This document shows positions 46,946 to 55,353 of a stretch of DNA of 64,000 bases, piece by piece (the stretch's first letter is position 1; every line of letters begins with the position of its first letter). Both the position numbers and the translations under genes were made by a program. The stretch comes from Sphingopyxis fribergensis. GTDB lineage: Bacteria > Pseudomonadota > Alphaproteobacteria > Sphingomonadales > Sphingomonadaceae. The notes below the pieces were generated by a model. That model did no database searches, was not told the DNA's origin, and worked only from the letters and a program-made list of their open reading frames with translations. Where the stretch lies: assembly GCF_000803645.1 (NCBI RefSeq), contig NZ_CP009122.1, forward strand, positions 3,758,501 through 3,822,500. Direction: 5' to 3'.

Positions 46946-47379
46946 CTTGCTCCCCAAGCGGGCGGCACCACCGCTGTCAAGACGCGCGCGTCGCCGTCGC
47001 CCGAAATCGCGAGCAACAATGCTTCGGGCCATCCCCCCTCGCCAAGCCGTTCGGGCCACTCGATCAGCAGCGCGCCGTCGTAAAGATAATCGTCGAGCCC
47101 GAGTTCGATCAGCTCGCGCTCATCCTCGATCCGATAGAGATCGACATGCGCGATGGGAAGGTCGACTTCGGGCGGCGCATAGGGCTGGACGATCGCAAAG
47201 GTCGGGCTCGGCGCCTCGCCCGCGAGCCCGCGCGCCTTCAGCATCGCGCGCGCCAGCGTCGTCTTGCCCGCGCCCAGGTCGCCGGACAACGCGACGACAT
47301 CGCCCGCCATCAACGCGCCGCCGATCGCCGCGCCGATCCGCGCGGCGTCGTCGAGGGTGTAGTCGAAACGGTAATTCAT
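46933..47379 (-). CDS. tsaE: tRNA threonylcarbamoyladenosine biosynthesis protein TsaE
   Basis: The ATPase that helps TsaBCD make t6A in tRNAs. The 148-aa protein has Walker A SGDLGAGKTTLARAML, family blocks SPTFAIVQPY, AHVDLYRIEDERELIELGLDDY, and LIEWPERL. ATG 47379 overlaps the divL stop (ATGA), and the 3' end overlaps amgK. This divL-tsaE-amgK-murU-addB order is a conserved alphaproteobacterial cluster. Confidence 0.96.
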   Translation of the reverse strand: MNYRFDYTLDDAARIGAAIGGALMAGDVVALSGDLGAGKTTLARAMLKARGLAGEAPSPTFAIVQPYAPPEVDLPIAHVDLYRIEDERELIELGLDDYLYDGALLIEWPERLGEGGWPEALLLAISGDGDARVLTAVVPPAWGARWPL

Positions 47380-49739
47380 GCGCCCCGCGGCAAGCTGATC
47401 CGCACGAGCGTGCCCTGCCCCTGCTCGCTCACGACTTCCATCGTGCCGCCGTGCGCCGCGACCAGCTGGCGCGCCAGCGCGAGACCGATGCCGCCCGACG
47501 CCGTTCCCGCCTGCTCGCCCTTGGTGACCGCCGCGACCGCCTCGGGCATGCCGGGGCCATTGTCCGACACGATGATGTCGACCCCGCGTGCGTCGCCATC
47601 GGCATGGAGCAGCACGCGCCCGCCGGTCTTGCGCGCCGGAACGGTATAGCGGACCGCATTGTCGAGCAGCCCCGCGACCAGCCGCGACAACCGCGGCGCA
47701 TCGCCCTCGATGCTGCCAAGGTCAGACGACAGATTGCCGACGAGTTCGATCTTTTCGGCTTTGGCCAGGATTTTGGCGTCGGCGAGCGCGCCTTCGAGCA
47801 ACGTGCGGACATCGACCGGCGCGCGCTCGATCGCGAGCGTCCCCGCCTCGCCTTGCGCAAGGTCTAGGACATTGTCGATCTGGCGCCCGAGGACACCGAC
47901 CGAATCCATGATTGCGTCGATATAGGCGCGCTGCTGGTCGCCGAGTTTCCCGGCATAGCCCGCCTGCAACATCTCGCCGAACCCGCCGATCGAGGTCAGC
48001 GGGGTGCGCAGTTCATAGCTCATCCGCGACAGGAAGGCGGTCTTGACCTGATCGGCCGCCTCCAGCGCCTCGTTGCGCTCGCGCAGCGCCCCCTCCATCT
48101 TCCGGCTCGGGGTGATGTCGAGCATGATCAGCAGCGCATTGCCGTCGGGCAGCGGGATCGAGGCGAAATCGAAATGGCGGCCATCGGCGAAACTGATTTC
48201 GCCGCCGCGTTGTTGCCGCTCCAATGTCGCGGCGCGGATCACTTCCTGCACGATGCTGATCTGGTTCGGTTTCACCAGCCGGTCGGCCAGCCCGCCCATC
48301 AACGCATCGACGCGCGGATGCGCCGCCAGCGTCCCCTCGTCGATGCCCCACAGCCGGCGGAATCGCTGGTTCCACAAATGCAGCCGCCCGTCGGGGGCAA
48401 ACACCGCGATCGCCTCGAACAGATTGTCGAAGGTCGCAGTGCGGACGCGCAGCAGCGTGTCGCGCGCGCCGGCAAGCTGCACCTGCTCGGTCTTGTCCTC
48501 GGCGATCAGCAGCAGGCCGCCGTCGGGGGTCGGCTGGGCGACGACGTGGAGGTGCGTGCCGTCGCGCAGCAGCCAGTCCTCCTCGCTAGCGCCGGGCTGC
48601 GCGAACCAGTCGACATGCGCCTGCCGCCATTCGGGATAATTGCGCACCTCGGGCGTCCGCCCGCCCTCGCGCCACGCATCGAGCAGGCGGGCAAAGGGTG
48701 CCGCCTCGGCCACTTCGTCGGCTTCGATCCCGAACAGGCGGCGGAAGGGCAGATTGGCAAAGGCCAGTCCCTGGTCCGGGCCGAACTGCGCGACGGCTGC
48801 CGAGAGCCGGTCGAGCAACTCGCGCTGGGTATCGACAAAGCGGCGATGCGCCCCGCGCTCGCTTTCCAGCTCCTGAATGTCGATCGCATAGCCCGCGATC
48901 CCGATCACCCGGCCGCCCTCGGGGGCCAGCGGCACGTCAACGACGCGCATGATCCGGCGCTCGCCCTCGATCGTCACCGGGATGGTGCGAACCTGCGCCG
49001 ATCCGGCGGCGCGCGCATCGTCGGCCGCTTCGGCGGCGCTCACCCCCGCGACGGTTTCGCACAGCTCGACCCCGCCATCGATCACCGCGGCGGCGTTTTT
49101 CGCCTCGACCGCGCGGACATAGGCCTTGTTGACCAGCGCGAGCGCGAGATCGGTGTCGCGGAACCACATCGGGAACGGCGCCGCCTCGATCAGCCCCGAC
49201 AGCGCCTCGAACGCCGCCATCGCCTCGTCGCGTTCGCTGCGGGCATGCGCCAGCGCCTGCTGTCCGTCGGTCGCATCGCTCAGCCAGAGCAGCACGCCGC
49301 CCGGCCCGCCGACGGCGTTCGGCGCCGCAGCGCCATGGACGATGATCGTGCGGTGGCTGCCCTCGGGCCGCAGGCTCAGCGTGAAGGGTTTGGCGCCGCG
49401 CTGCGCGCCAAGGATCGCCTGCCGCAGCGCATCATGGCCCGTGGCATCCAGCCCACTTCCGAGCCCGCGCAGCTCGTCGAAATTGCGCGGGCCTTGGGCA
49501 AGCCCCAGCCAGCGGCCGAGCCGCTCGCTCGCCTCGATCCGCCAGTCGGCGCGGATGATCACGGGAAGCTGCGGCGACGCCTCGACCAGGCTCGCGAGCC
49601 GTTCGGCCTGCCCCGCGACGAATGCCGATCGGCGCTGCATCGCGATCCCGCGCACGGTCGCCCACAATCCGGCGAGCAGCCAGAGTGCAGCGAACAGGCC
49701 GAGCGCGAACAAAAACGCCGGGGAAAGCGATCCGCTCAT
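47376..49739 (-). CDS. divL: DivL-type PAS sensor pseudo-histidine kinase
   Basis: A 787-aa membrane-anchored regulator. One N-terminal helix (about 5-29) is followed by several PAS-like domains (including VVDVPLAPEGGRVIGIAGYA and DGRLHLWNQRFRRLWGID), then a kinase core. In the dimerisation helix the usual phosphoaccepting His is Tyr575 (SRMSYELRTPLTSIGGF), the hallmark of DivL of Caulobacter. The ATPase boxes are intact (LLDNAVRY, DNGPGM, GGIGLAL). In Caulobacter DivL binds DivK and controls CckA, and so CtrA; the same role is inferred here. It is the first gene of the tightly packed string ending in trxA. Confidence 0.9.
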   Translation of the reverse strand: MSGSLSPAFLFALGLFAALWLLAGLWATVRGIAMQRRSAFVAGQAERLASLVEASPQLPVIIRADWRIEASERLGRWLGLAQGPRNFDELRGLGSGLDATGHDALRQAILGAQRGAKPFTLSLRPEGSHRTIIVHGAAAPNAVGGPGGVLLWLSDATDGQQALAHARSERDEAMAAFEALSGLIEAAPFPMWFRDTDLALALVNKAYVRAVEAKNAAAVIDGGVELCETVAGVSAAEAADDARAAGSAQVRTIPVTIEGERRIMRVVDVPLAPEGGRVIGIAGYAIDIQELESERGAHRRFVDTQRELLDRLSAAVAQFGPDQGLAFANLPFRRLFGIEADEVAEAAPFARLLDAWREGGRTPEVRNYPEWRQAHVDWFAQPGASEEDWLLRDGTHLHVVAQPTPDGGLLLIAEDKTEQVQLAGARDTLLRVRTATFDNLFEAIAVFAPDGRLHLWNQRFRRLWGIDEGTLAAHPRVDALMGGLADRLVKPNQISIVQEVIRAATLERQQRGGEISFADGRHFDFASIPLPDGNALLIMLDITPSRKMEGALRERNEALEAADQVKTAFLSRMSYELRTPLTSIGGFGEMLQAGYAGKLGDQQRAYIDAIMDSVGVLGRQIDNVLDLAQGEAGTLAIERAPVDVRTLLEGALADAKILAKAEKIELVGNLSSDLGSIEGDAPRLSRLVAGLLDNAVRYTVPARKTGGRVLLHADGDARGVDIIVSDNGPGMPEAVAAVTKGEQAGTASGGIGLALARQLVAAHGGTMEVVSEQGQGTLVRISLPRGA

Positions 49740-49835
49740 CCCGTCTTATGTCCTCGCTTGTCCGGATGTCCCGCGCGCATGATCGCTTGCCCTAAAGGCG
49801 ATAGAGTCATGTTTCAATCGCATGTCACAGCGAAA

Positions 49836-49866
49836 CGGCGCGTCCCATCCTCGGATGGGCGCGCCG
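49836..49866 (-). terminator. Strong hairpin after ahcY
   Basis: On the minus strand GGCGCG-CCCATCC pairs with GGATGGG-CGCGCC after the ahcY stop. The T-run is short (GTTTCG), so termination is likely but not proven. Confidence 0.6.
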
Positions 49867-49898
49867 TCCACAGTTTTGTTCGCCGTCAGGCGAAAAAA

Positions 49899-51314
49899 TC
49901 AATAACGATAGTGGTCGGGCTTGAACGGCCCTTCGACCGGCACGCCGATATAGTCGGCCTGCTTCTGGCTCAGCTGGCTGAGCTTCACACCCAGCTTTTC
50001 GAGGTGCAGCGCCGCGACCTTTTCGTCGAGATGCTTCGGCAGGACGTACACGTCGTTCTTATACTGCTCGCTGCGCGTCCACAGTTCGATCTGCGCGAGC
50101 GTCTGGTTTGTAAAGCTCGCCGACATCACGAACGAAGGGTGGCCGGTCGCGTTGCCCAGGTTCACCAGGCGACCCTTCGACAGAATGATGATCTGCTTCC
50201 CATCGGGGAATTCGACCAGGTCGACCTGCGGCTTCACTTCGGTCCACTTGTAATTGGCGAGCGCCGCGATCTGGATCTCGCTGTCGAAGTGGCCGATGTT
50301 GCAGACGATCGCCATATTCTTCATCGCCGCCATATGTTCGGCGGTGATGACGTCGGCGTTGCCGGTCGCGGTGACGAAGATGTCCGAGCGCTTGACGGCT
50401 TCGTCCATCGTCACGACCTCGAACCCTTCCATCGCCGCCTGCAGTGCGCAGATCGGGTCGATTTCGGTCACCAGCACGCGCGCGCCGCCGTTGCGCAAGC
50501 TCTGCGCCGAGCCCTTGCCGACGTCGCCGAAACCGGCGACGGTCGCGACCTTGCCCGCGAGCATCACGTCGGTGCCGCGGCGGATCGCGTCGACGAGCGA
50601 CTCTTTGCAACCATAAAGATTGTCGAACTTCGACTTGGTGACGCTGTCGTTGACGTTGATCGCGGGGAAGGGCAGCTCGCCCTTCTTGGCGATGTGGTAC
50701 AGGCGGTGGACGCCGGTCGTCGTTTCTTCGGACACGCCCTTGATCGCCTTGACCGTCTTGGTCAGGTAACCGGGGTTGGCCGCGACAAACGCCTTCAGCG
50801 CGCGCTGCATTTCGATCTCTTCTTCATTCTCGGGCGCCGGCATGTCCTGCCCGGCTTCGAGCTTCGCGCCCCACAGCGCGAACATCGTGGCATCGCCGCC
50901 ATCGTCGAGGATCAGGTTGCACGTCGTGCCGTCCTCGACGCCCCAGTCGAAGATGCGTCCGACATAATCCCAATAATCGGCGAGGCTCTCGCCCTTCACC
51001 GCGAACACCGGCACGCCCGTCGCGGCGATCGCGGCGGCGGCATGGTCCTGGGTCGAGAAGATGTTGCAAGTCGCCCAGCGCACTTCGGCGCCCAATGCGG
51101 TCAGCGTCTCGATCAGCACCGCGGTCTGGATCGTCATGTGCAGCGAACCGACAATCTTTGCGCCCTTCAGCGGCTGCGACGCGCCGAATTCGCTGCGCAG
51201 CGCCATGAGGCCCGGCATTTCGGTTTCGGCGATGTTGATTTCCTTGCGACCGAAGTCGGCAAGCCCGATGTCGGCAATCACATAATCACGGGTATCGGCG
51301 GCGAGAGTGGCCAC
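49899..51314 (-). CDS. ahcY: Adenosylhomocysteinase
   Basis: Hydrolyses S-adenosylhomocysteine to adenosine and homocysteine, removing the inhibitory product of methylations. The 471-aa NAD-dependent enzyme has the nucleotide site [17 protein letters not shown], the block [10 protein letters not shown], catalytic regions around [23 protein letters not shown], and the C-terminal DHYRY. Start is GTG 51314, with CAGGAGA at the right distance. An AT-rich inverted repeat lies about 100 bp upstream, a candidate operator. Confidence 0.97.
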   Translation of the reverse strand: MATLAADTRDYVIADIGLADFGRKEINIAETEMPGLMALRSEFGASQPLKGAKIVGSLHMTIQTAVLIETLTALGAEVRWATCNIFSTQDHAAAAIAATGVPVFAVKGESLADYWDYVGRIFDWGVEDGTTCNLILDDGGDATMFALWGAKLEAGQDMPAPENEEEIEMQRALKAFVAANPGYLTKTVKAIKGVSEETTTGVHRLYHIAKKGELPFPAINVNDSVTKSKFDNLYGCKESLVDAIRRGTDVMLAGKVATVAGFGDVGKGSAQSLRNGGARVLVTEIDPICALQAAMEGFEVVTMDEAVKRSDIFVTATGNADVITAEHMAAMKNMAIVCNIGHFDSEIQIAALANYKWTEVKPQVDLVEFPDGKQIIILSKGRLVNLGNATGHPSFVMSASFTNQTLAQIELWTRSEQYKNDVYVLPKHLDEKVAALHLEKLGVKLSQLSQKQADYIGVPVEGPFKPDHYRY

Positions 51315-51412
51315 GGTGTATCTCCTGTAGGCGAGTTCGGCCGCAGGCGAGCGGCCACGAAAGTCTAGGTAATTATGTTGCGCGCCCTAGCCGAAAGCGC
51401 ACCGCCGATCAA

Positions 51413-51432
51413 ATATAAACTTTTCTTTATAT
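51413..51432. promoter_or_regulatory. AT-rich inverted repeat upstream of ahcY
   Basis: ATATAAA-CTTTTC-TTTATAT is a perfect 7-bp inverted repeat with a 6-bp spacer in an otherwise GC-rich genome, about 100 bp before the ahcY start. It could be the site of a SAM-cycle regulator, but no regulator was identified. Confidence 0.45.
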
Positions 51433-51473
51433 CGCAATATCGACGCACTTGGACAAACCGTCGCGACCCAAGA

Positions 51474-51545
51474 CTCCTCCCTGTCGCGGGAGGGGGGGGG
51501 GCCGCACCCGAAGGGCGTGGCGGAGGGGCTGCTGCGCCGCACCGA
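51474..51545. repeat. CCTCCC/GGGAGG-type repeat with a G10 tract
   Basis: CTCCTCCCTGTCGCGGGAG followed by ten consecutive Gs and GCGGAGGGG. It is related to the repeats at 30205 and 36894. Confidence 0.6.
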
Positions 51546-51721
51546 CGCCTTCGCCCCCGGTGCGCCCCGCACCTTTGGCCCGGTTTACCCTGAGCGCCTG
51601 CAAGGCAGTCGAAGGGAGCTGCGACCTCCGATGCCTCAACACGGGTGAGGATAGCGCGCCGATGCGCGAATCGGCGGAGCAAAAATGCACCGCCCGCGAA
51701 AATAATTTTCACGCGCTTCAA

Positions 51722-51840
51722 TTGTGACAATCGGCGACCCGCGATTGTGACACAGAGTCGCAAAAGCCAAGATTCTGAAAAATCGAACTTATAATAAGCC
51801 TTGCGATTAGCATAATTTCACTTTGTGACACCCGTGTTAC
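51722..51840 (+). repeat. Three direct TTGTGACA repeats
   Basis: TTGTGACA occurs at 51722-51729, 51745-51752 and 51833-51840, upstream of the TPR-like gene. An inverted copy lies just before amn at 53826-53833. Confidence 0.5.
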
Positions 51841-51912
51841 ATTCACCCCGAAACATTGACAATTTTCTCAATGCGAGAGAAAATCGGCTAAAGTTTTCTG
51901 GGAGATACAAGG

Positions 51913-52314
51913 ATGAAAAAAATTCTGCTGCCGCTCGTTGCCTTCGCTTTCGCGACCCCTGCTGCGGCGCAATCGATCATCGTCGTTACCGGGCCGCAGG
52001 CCAGCGAGGCGGACACGCTTCCGGTGGCGTTCGCCGAACTCAAGGCCGGCGAGAACCAAGCTGCGGTCGAGAAATTGACCGGCGACACCGGGCTCGACGC
52101 GCGCGACCCGTCGCGACTGATCAATCTTGGCACCGCTTACGCTCGTCTGGGTCGCACCATCGATGCCGCCGCCGCCTATGATGCCGCGATCGCCAGCCCG
52201 ATCCGCTACGATCTCGAACTCGCGAGCGGCCGTTACATGGACTCGCGCTGGGCCGCGCGCACCGCGCGCACCCATCTCGACGCGGGTCGCCCGCTGCTCG
52301 CGCTCGCGCGCTAA
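51913..52314 (+). CDS. Secreted TPR-like small protein (133 aa)
   Basis: A periplasmic protein with a Sec signal peptide (KILLPLVAFAFATPAAA). The mature part has two TPR-like helical pairs: VAFAELKAGENQAAVEKL, and PSRLINLGTAYARLGRTIDA followed by AAAYDAAIASP. The family is not named to my knowledge, though such small TPR proteins are common in sphingomonads. ATG 51913 follows GGGAGATACAAGG. Its AT-rich upstream region, with TTGACA at 51856 and TTGTGACA repeats, suggests an actively controlled promoter. It converges on yqgE across palindromic repeat family C. Confidence 0.75.
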   Translation: MKKILLPLVAFAFATPAAAQSIIVVTGPQASEADTLPVAFAELKAGENQAAVEKLTGDTGLDARDPSRLINLGTAYARLGRTIDAAAAYDAAIASPIRYDLELASGRYMDSRWAARTARTHLDAGRPLLALAR

Positions 52315-52324
52315 CTCTAAAGGC

Positions 52325-52401
52325 TTCATCCCGGCCAAGGCCGGGATCTCGCCCTTACGCTGTATCGCGACGTTGAGATTCCGACCTTCGCCGGAATGAC
52401 G
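52325..52401. repeat. Palindromic intergenic repeat, family C
   Basis: Arms with CATCCCGGCCAAGGCCGGGA on the left and ATTCCGACCTTCGCCGGAAT on the right, ends TTCATCCC and GGAATGACG. Each arm is a hairpin. It lies exactly between convergent genes. Confidence 0.75.
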
Positions 52402-52414
52402 ACCTAGAGCAAGG

Positions 52415-52978
52415 CTAAGCCTCGCCGCCTTCGGTCGTCAGCAAGCGGGCGTCCACTCCCGCTTCGGCAAACGCCGCCTGCCATCGTTCGGCGGGCGGCG
52501 TTTCGAACAAAAGGCCGTCGCTCCCCGGCGTGACATGCCAGCCGTGGCGCACCATCTCGCCCTCCAGCTGCCCCGGCGACCATCCCGCATAACCGAGTGC
52601 GACGAGCCAGCGCGACGGCCCGCGCCCCTCGCCGATCGCGCGCAGGATATCGTGCGAACTGGACACCATCCAGCGATCGCCGACCTGCACCGCCTCCTGC
52701 CCGCCCCAGTCGAGACTGTGGAGCACGAAGCCCCGCGACGGCTCGACCGGACCGCCAAAAAACACCGGCTGGTCGAGCGGCACCTCATGCGCGATTTCGA
52801 GCTGGTCGAGCACCGCCCCGACGGTCATGCCGTCGATCGGATCGTCGATGCCGATCCCCATCGCGCCCTCTTCGTCATGGCTGATCATCGCGATCACCGC
52901 ATGTTCGAAGCGGGGGTCGCCGATCCCGGGCAGCGCGAGCAGCAACTGGCCGGTGAACCAGGTGGGGTCCGTGTTCAT
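52415..52978 (-). CDS. YqgE/AlgH family protein
   Basis: A 187-aa cytosolic protein of the UPF0301/YqgE-AlgH family. The pattern is intact: TGQLLLALPGIGDPRFEHAV, the MGIGIDDP block, FFGGPVEPSRGFVLHS, and WMVSSSHDILRAI. The family role is unclear; in Pseudomonas AlgH is linked to alginate control. ATG 52978 is the best start; upstream in-frame codons lie in repeat DNA. It is separated from the divergent peroxiredoxin gene by a repeat-filled gap. Confidence 0.9.
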   Translation of the reverse strand: MNTDPTWFTGQLLLALPGIGDPRFEHAVIAMISHDEEGAMGIGIDDPIDGMTVGAVLDQLEIAHEVPLDQPVFFGGPVEPSRGFVLHSLDWGGQEAVQVGDRWMVSSSHDILRAIGEGRGPSRWLVALGYAGWSPGQLEGEMVRHGWHVTPGSDGLLFETPPAERWQAAFAEAGVDARLLTTEGGEA

Positions 52979-53040
52979 ATCGCTACAATGCCGTGACACG
53001 GCAAAAGGGTCCAGCCTCTTTGCTGCGGATGAAGTGCGCA

Positions 53041-53070
53041 TGTCGGTTTGGGGTGGGGTGCGGCCATTCC
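53041..53070 (+). repeat. G-rich short interspersed repeat, copy 3
   Basis: Reads TGTCGGTTTGGGGTGGGGTG then CGGCCATTCC; copy of the repeat at 16861-16890 (inverted) and 18819-18850. Confidence 0.6.
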
Positions 53071-53079
53071 CGTTTTCCG

Positions 53080-53156
53080 TTCGTGTCGAGCGAAGTCGAG
53101 ACACCCATCGGCGCGACGCCTAGCCGGAGGGGCATCTCGACTTCGCTCGATGCGAA
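53080..53156. repeat. Inverted repeat pair (GTCGAGCGAAGTCGAGA type)
   Basis: Arms at 53080-53101 and 53135-53156 are complementary at 20 of 22 positions around the core TCGAGCGAAGTCGAGA. It resembles an interspersed element frequent in sphingomonad genomes. Confidence 0.75.
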
Positions 53157-53300
53157 CGGGTTGGGGAGGCGGAAACCGCTAGTTCCGCTCGAAACCCGCC
53201 ACCCCCAAATGACCGGCGTGCGCCTGCCCGCGCTTGACTCCCGCGCCCGCCCACCCAATGTCACCGCCACCAAATCCCCTCAAGTGAAAGGATGCCGACC

Positions 53301-53783
53301 ATGACAATCCAGACCGGAGACAAGCTGCCCGACGCCACCTTTGTAAAGGTCACCGAAAGTGGCCCCGAACAGGTCAATACCGCCGATTATTTCAAGGGCC
53401 GCCGCGTCGCGCTCTTCTCGGTTCCCGGTGCCTTCACCCCGACCTGCTCGGCCAAGCATCTGCCGGGCTATGTCGACAAAGCCGGCGAACTGAAGGCCAA
53501 GGGCGTCGACGAAATCGTCTGCACCGCAGTCAACGACGCCTTCGTTATGGGCGCATGGGGCAAGAGCGCCGGCGCGAACGACAGCGTGACGATGCTCGCC
53601 GACGGCAATGGCGACTTCGCCGAAGCCGTGGGCCTGACGATGGACGGCAAGGCGTTCGGCATGGGCAAGCGCGGCCAGCGTTTCTCGATGATCGTCAACG
53701 ACGGCGTCGTCGAACAGCTCAACGTCGAAGCCCCCGGTGAATTCAAGGTGTCGAGCGCCGACCATATGCTCGAACAGCTGTAA
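53301..53783 (+). CDS. Peroxiredoxin, Prx5/type II family
   Basis: A 160-aa thiol peroxidase. The peroxidatic Cys is in VPGAFTPTCSAKHLPGYVD, and the conserved Arg lies in FGMGKRGQRFSMIVNDGVVE. It resembles glutaredoxin- or glutathione-dependent Prx5 proteins; no second resolving Cys is evident (Cys also occurs in EIVCTAVND). ATG 53301 has AAAGGA at a suitable distance; ATG 53292 three codons earlier is less likely. A strong terminator follows. Confidence 0.93.
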   Translation: MTIQTGDKLPDATFVKVTESGPEQVNTADYFKGRRVALFSVPGAFTPTCSAKHLPGYVDKAGELKAKGVDEIVCTAVNDAFVMGAWGKSAGANDSVTMLADGNGDFAEAVGLTMDGKAFGMGKRGQRFSMIVNDGVVEQLNVEAPGEFKVSSADHMLEQL

Positions 53784-53794
53784 AGAATCCGGGC

Positions 53795-53826
53795 GGGGCA
53801 GCCATTGGGCTGCCCCCTTCCCTTTT
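53795..53826 (+). terminator. Rho-independent terminator after the peroxiredoxin gene
   Basis: GGGGCAGCC-ATTG-GGCTGCCCC followed by CTTCCCTTTT, starting 12 bases after the stop. Confidence 0.9.
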
Positions 53827-53853
53827 GTCACAATTTCGTGCAACAGCGACGCG

Positions 53854-55335
53854 ATGACATCCAACGCATCGCAAGAAACCACCGACCCCACCGCTCTCGT
53901 CGACGACATCATCGCCGAACTTCAAACGCGCTTTCGCACGTCGGTCACCACTCTCAAATCCGCCATCGCCGACTATGTCCGCGACCGCACCTTGCCGCCG
54001 GCGGACGCCGCCGCGACGGGCCTGTTCGACTATCCGGCGATCCGCCTCGTCACCACGGGCGAACAGCGCGAAGGGCAAAAGGGGCATAATCTGGCTTTCG
54101 GCCGCTTCGAACGCGCGGGCGAATTCGTCACCACGGTGACGCGGCCCGACCTCTTCGCCGATTATCTGCGCGAACAGCTCATGCTCCTCGCGCGCCACTA
54201 TGACATCACGCTCGAAGTCACACGCACCGGGCAGCAAATCCCATTCCCCTATGTGCTCGACGCGAGCGACGGCTCGGACATGGGCGGGGTGACCCCGCTC
54301 GAACTCGCGCGCCATTTCCCGACCACGGAATTGGCCGACATCGGCGACGAACTTGCCGACGGCCTGTTCGGGCAGGATCCCGCCGCGTCGCAGCCGCTCG
54401 CTTTGTTCGACGCGCTGCGCACCGACTTCAGCCTCGCGCGCCTCCGCCATTACACCGGCACCGCGCCCGAGCATTTCCAGCGCTATATCCTCTTCACCAA
54501 CTATCACCGCTATGTCGACGAATTCGTCGCCTGGGCGGGGGCGCAAGTGGGCCAAGGCCGCTACACCGCGCTCGCCGGCGCCGCGGGCCTCTATGTCGAC
54601 CAGCCGGGCGTCAACGCCAGCGCGCTTGTCGCCGACAGCGCGTGGCGGCGGCACCAGATGCCCGCCTATCACCTCATTGCGCCCGATGGCGGCGGGATCA
54701 CGCTCGTCAACATCGGCGTCGGCCCGTCGAACGCCAAGACGATCTGCGACCATCTCGCGGTACTGCGTCCCGAGGCGTGGCTGATGATCGGCCATTGCGG
54801 CGGCCTCCGCCCCAGCCAGCGCATCGGCGACTATGTGCTCGCGCACGCGTACCTCCGCGACGATCATATCCTCGACGCGGTGCTGCCGGTCGCCATCCCG
54901 ATCCCGCCGATCGCCGAAGTGCAACAAGCCTTGGCAAGCGCCGCCGAAACGGTGTCGGGCGCCACCGGCGCCGACCTCAAGAAACGCATGCGTACCGGCA
55001 CCGTCGTCACCACCGACGACCGCAATTGGGAACTCCGCTACACCGACTCGGCGCTGCGCTTTTCGCAGTCGCGCGCGATCGGCATCGACATGGAATCGGC
55101 GACGATCGCCGCGCAGGGCTATCGTTTCCGCGTCCCCTATGGCACGTTGCTTTGCGTCAGCGACAAGCCGCTCCACGGCGAGCTCAAGCTGCCCGGACAG
55201 GCGAACCGTTTTTACGAGGAAGCGATCGCCGCGCACCTCCAGATCGGCATCCGCGCGTGCGAAACGATGCGCGACGAGGGTGCGAAGCTGCACAGCCGCA
55301 AGCTCCGCGCGTTTAACGAGCCGCCGTTCCGCTGA
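53854..55335 (+). CDS. amn: AMP nucleosidase
   Basis: Cleaves AMP to adenine and ribose 5-phosphate, regulating adenylate levels. The 493-aa protein has an N-terminal regulatory domain (about 1-180) and a C-terminal PNP-fold nucleosidase with VNIGVGPSNAKTICDHL, MIGHCGGLRPSQRIGDYVLA, RTGTVVTTDDRNWELRY and GIDMESATIAAQGYRF. The length matches the E. coli enzyme. ATG 53854 follows the terminator closely, so a promoter must lie within that short gap. It contains TTTGTCACAA. Confidence 0.93.
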   Translation: MTSNASQETTDPTALVDDIIAELQTRFRTSVTTLKSAIADYVRDRTLPPADAAATGLFDYPAIRLVTTGEQREGQKGHNLAFGRFERAGEFVTTVTRPDLFADYLREQLMLLARHYDITLEVTRTGQQIPFPYVLDASDGSDMGGVTPLELARHFPTTELADIGDELADGLFGQDPAASQPLALFDALRTDFSLARLRHYTGTAPEHFQRYILFTNYHRYVDEFVAWAGAQVGQGRYTALAGAAGLYVDQPGVNASALVADSAWRRHQMPAYHLIAPDGGGITLVNIGVGPSNAKTICDHLAVLRPEAWLMIGHCGGLRPSQRIGDYVLAHAYLRDDHILDAVLPVAIPIPPIAEVQQALASAAETVSGATGADLKKRMRTGTVVTTDDRNWELRYTDSALRFSQSRAIGIDMESATIAAQGYRFRVPYGTLLCVSDKPLHGELKLPGQANRFYEEAIAAHLQIGIRACETMRDEGAKLHSRKLRAFNEPPFR

Positions 55336-55353
55336 CGAGCTGGCGCTTGACCG

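Larger units (their letters stand above)
51315..51912. other. 598-bp intergenic region with repeats and promoters
   Basis: Between divergent ahcY and a small TPR-like gene. It holds the ahcY leader (with a GGCCGC/GCGGCC hairpin), an AT-rich inverted repeat (51413-51432), a degenerate GGGAGG repeat with a run of ten Gs (about 51474-51545), and three TTGTGACA repeats in an AT-rich stretch. No convincing gene; the reverse-frame ORF here is repeat-derived. Confidence 0.6.
52979..53300. other. 322-bp repeat-filled divergent intergenic region
   Basis: Between yqgE (leftward) and the peroxiredoxin gene (rightward). It contains G-rich repeat copy 3 (53041-53070), a 22-bp inverted repeat pair (53080-53156), and CACCCCCAAATGACC, a possible degenerate inverted G-rich copy, near 53202. 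No gene seen. Confidence 0.6.

Noticed and set aside
48174..51368. 1064-codon plus-strand frame opposite divL and ahcY
   Set aside because: Runs across two well-defined genes and their terminator; no recognisable protein.
51315..51412. SAH or SAM riboswitch in the ahcY leader
   Set aside because: Only a simple GGCCGC/GCGGCC hairpin is visible; the conserved cores of the known classes are not found.
51365..51763. 132-codon minus-strand ORF in the ahcY upstream gap
   Set aside because: Covers the G10 tract and GGGAGG repeat; product is low-complexity Pro/Arg-rich and has no SD.
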